From NCBI GenBank assembly GCA_964392245.1, contig CAYMOX010000017.1, positions 1-64,000 of the forward strand: a DNA stretch of 64,000 nucleotides, given 5' to 3'. Source of the DNA: JAAUUJ01 sp964392245 (GTDB lineage Bacteria > Cyanobacteriota > Cyanobacteriia > Thermostichales > Thermostichaceae). Position numbers and translations under genes: made by a program. This document shows positions 62,771 through 64,000 of this stretch, piece after piece. The stretch's first letter is position 1. The number at the start of each line of letters is the position of its first letter. A model generated the notes under the pieces. That model saw nothing but the letters and a program-made list of their open reading frames with translations, was not told where the DNA came from and did not search any database.

Positions 62771-62831
62771 TTCTGTCTCCACTGATGCATGGACTGGAGT
62801 TGTATGGATCCCTATTTCTCCTGGACCCACC

Positions 62832-64000
62832 ATGAAATCGAGTGATGCTACTTCCTCTGGGTCCACTGCAAGAGCTCAGACGGCGGCTTCCGTCCGGTTT
62901 CAGTTTTTGACGGCGCGGATCTGGGGGGGAGCCGCCCTGGGGATCGCGGTGCTGGTGATCATTCCCATCGGGGTTGTCCTGACCAGTCTGTGGGCAGAGA
63001 CCGGAGAGATCTGGCAGCACCTGGCCAGCACCGTATTACCCCGCTACCTTAGAAATTCTTTCGTTTTGGCGCTGGGGGTGGGGGCCGGAGTTCTGCTGAT
63101 CGGGGTGACTACCGCCTGGCTGGTCACCATGTGCCAGTTTCCGGGACGCCGCTTTTTTGAATGGGCATTGCTCCTGCCCCTCGCGGCTCCTGCTTACGTT
63201 CTCGCCTACACCTACACCGATCTCCTGCAGGTTTCGGGTCCGATCCAGACTGCGCTGCGCCACTGGTTTGACTGGGGTGTAGACGACTACTGGTTCCCCA
63301 ATATCCGCAGCCTGGAGGGAGCGATCGGCATGCTGATCCTGGTCCTCTATCCCTACATCTATCTGGTTACCCGTCTGGCGTTTCTGGAGCAGGCTGCTGG
63401 AACCCTGGAGGTGAGTCGTTCCCTTGGCTGTGGTCCCTGGCGGAGTTTCTTGACAGTGGCTCTGCCCCTGGCCCGACCCTCGATTGTGGCGGGGCTGGCG
63501 TTGGTGCTGATGGAAACTCTGAATGACTATGGCACAGTGGAATATTTCGGGGTGCAGACGTTTACGACCGGGATCTTTCGCACCTGGTATGGCATGGGGG
63601 AGCGGGTGGCGGCCACCCAACTGGCAGCGCTGTTACTGATGCTGGTTCTGTTTCTGCTGCTGCTGGAACGCTGGTCGCGGCGTCAGGCCCGTTATTTTCA
63701 ATCCGGACGGGGAGGGGGTGCCCCTTATCTGCTGCAGGGCTGGCGGAGGATCCTGGCCTGGGGAAGTTGCGTCCTTCCCATTGGGCTGGGGTTTCTGCTC
63801 CCCGCTGCTGCCCTTGTGGGGATGGTGATCGACCATGGGGAGGACTTATTGACGGCCCGGTTCTGGTCGTTTGCTCGCAATAGCCTGATCTTGGCGACGG
63901 TGACCGCAGGTCTGGCGGTTTTCCTCTCCCTGATCCTGGCCTACGGACGGCGGCTCTACCCCAGTCTGTTTTTGCACTCGCTAACGCGGATGGCCACAAT
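62832..64000 (+). CDS. futB: iron(III) ABC transporter permease, 3' end beyond the window
   Basis: 389 codons are open from the ATG at 62832 to the window end. The protein has two similar halves of the BPD_transp_1 type. The first shows the EAA loop (ASRSLGCG-like EVSRSLGCGPWRSF) and ETLNDYGTVEYFGVQTFTTGIF, a block characteristic of the FbpB/FutB permeases; the second half begins RFWSFARNSLIL. About 550 residues is usual, so a quarter or so is missing. Divergent from futC. Confidence 0.88.
   Translation, partial: MKSSDATSSGSTARAQTAASVRFQFLTARIWGGAALGIAVLVIIPIGVVLTSLWAETGEIWQHLASTVLPRYLRNSFVLALGVGAGVLLIGVTTAWLVTMCQFPGRRFFEWALLLPLAAPAYVLAYTYTDLLQVSGPIQTALRHWFDWGVDDYWFPNIRSLEGAIGMLILVLYPYIYLVTRLAFLEQAAGTLEVSRSLGCGPWRSFLTVALPLARPSIVAGLALVLMETLNDYGTVEYFGVQTFTTGIFRTWYGMGERVAATQLAALLLMLVLFLLLLERWSRRQARYFQSGRGGGAPYLLQGWRRILAWGSCVLPIGLGFLLPAAALVGMVIDHGEDLLTARFWSFARNSLILATVTAGLAVFLSLILAYGRRLYPSLFLHSLTRMAT

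Overview
The window is a piece of a cyanobacterial chromosome. Marker genes supporting this are psb28 (photosystem II), sufR-sufBCD in the cyanobacterial divergent arrangement, sqdX (sulfolipid), ictB, a complex C cofactor-assembly (CCB) gene, and several families known mainly from cyanobacteria (DUF1815, DUF3082, DUF4330). Coding density is high. GATC is strikingly frequent throughout, while the usual cyanobacterial HIP1 octamer (GCGATCGC) was noticed only once, inside the desaturase gene. No rRNA, tRNA, CRISPR array or intact insertion sequence was recognised. The species is not identifiable from the sequence alone.

Layout. 0-6.2 kb: a class I aldolase that ends early at the window edge, then a three-gene phosphorelay (multi-PAS sensor kinase, Rcp1-type receiver, receiver-PAS-kinase). 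6.2-10.6 kb: an AT-richer accessory patch with two small proteins, an FkbM-type methyltransferase, a DUF6629 membrane protein, a desaturase with an RRM protein, a MITE-like inverted repeat and a decayed Uma2 gene. 10.6-17.9 kb: central metabolism (malate:quinone oxidoreductase, fbp-zwf, crtE) and an ABC importer pair. 17.9-28.7 kb: exbBD, a membrane-anchored subtilase, gluconokinase, a Rieske protein, argG, an acetamidase, a metallophosphoesterase, trxA, a LOG-family protein and trpF.

28.7-46.8 kb: sqdX, a sulfotransferase-SDR pair, smpB, a DUF255 protein, TPR and FHA proteins, a ferredoxin-MBL protein with a Ca2+/H+ exchanger, a protein with a possible nucleosidase-like C-terminal half, small membrane proteins, a DUF2089 regulator with a predicted exported partner and a palindrome over its promoter, a J-domain membrane protein broken at a G7 run, ppsA, a universal stress protein and psb28. 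46.8-64 kb: recF, sbcC, xseB-rimM, stomatin-NfeD, DUF1815, the suf cluster (no sufS), DUF4330-ictB-CCB, and divergent iron-transporter genes futC/futB, the last cut by the window end.

The genes fit a photoautotroph managing carbon flow (fbp, zwf, ppsA, gluconokinase), photosystem and cytochrome assembly, Fe-S and iron homeostasis, and DNA repair. Convergent neighbours repeatedly meet with zero spacing or overlapping stop codons. The most unusual items are the DUF2089/exported-protein unit with its promoter palindrome, the J-domain gene split at a homopolymer, the subtilase with a multi-helix membrane tail, the desaturase with an altered histidine box, the decayed Uma2 gene and the two small Shine-Dalgarno-preceded genes at 6.5-6.9 kb.
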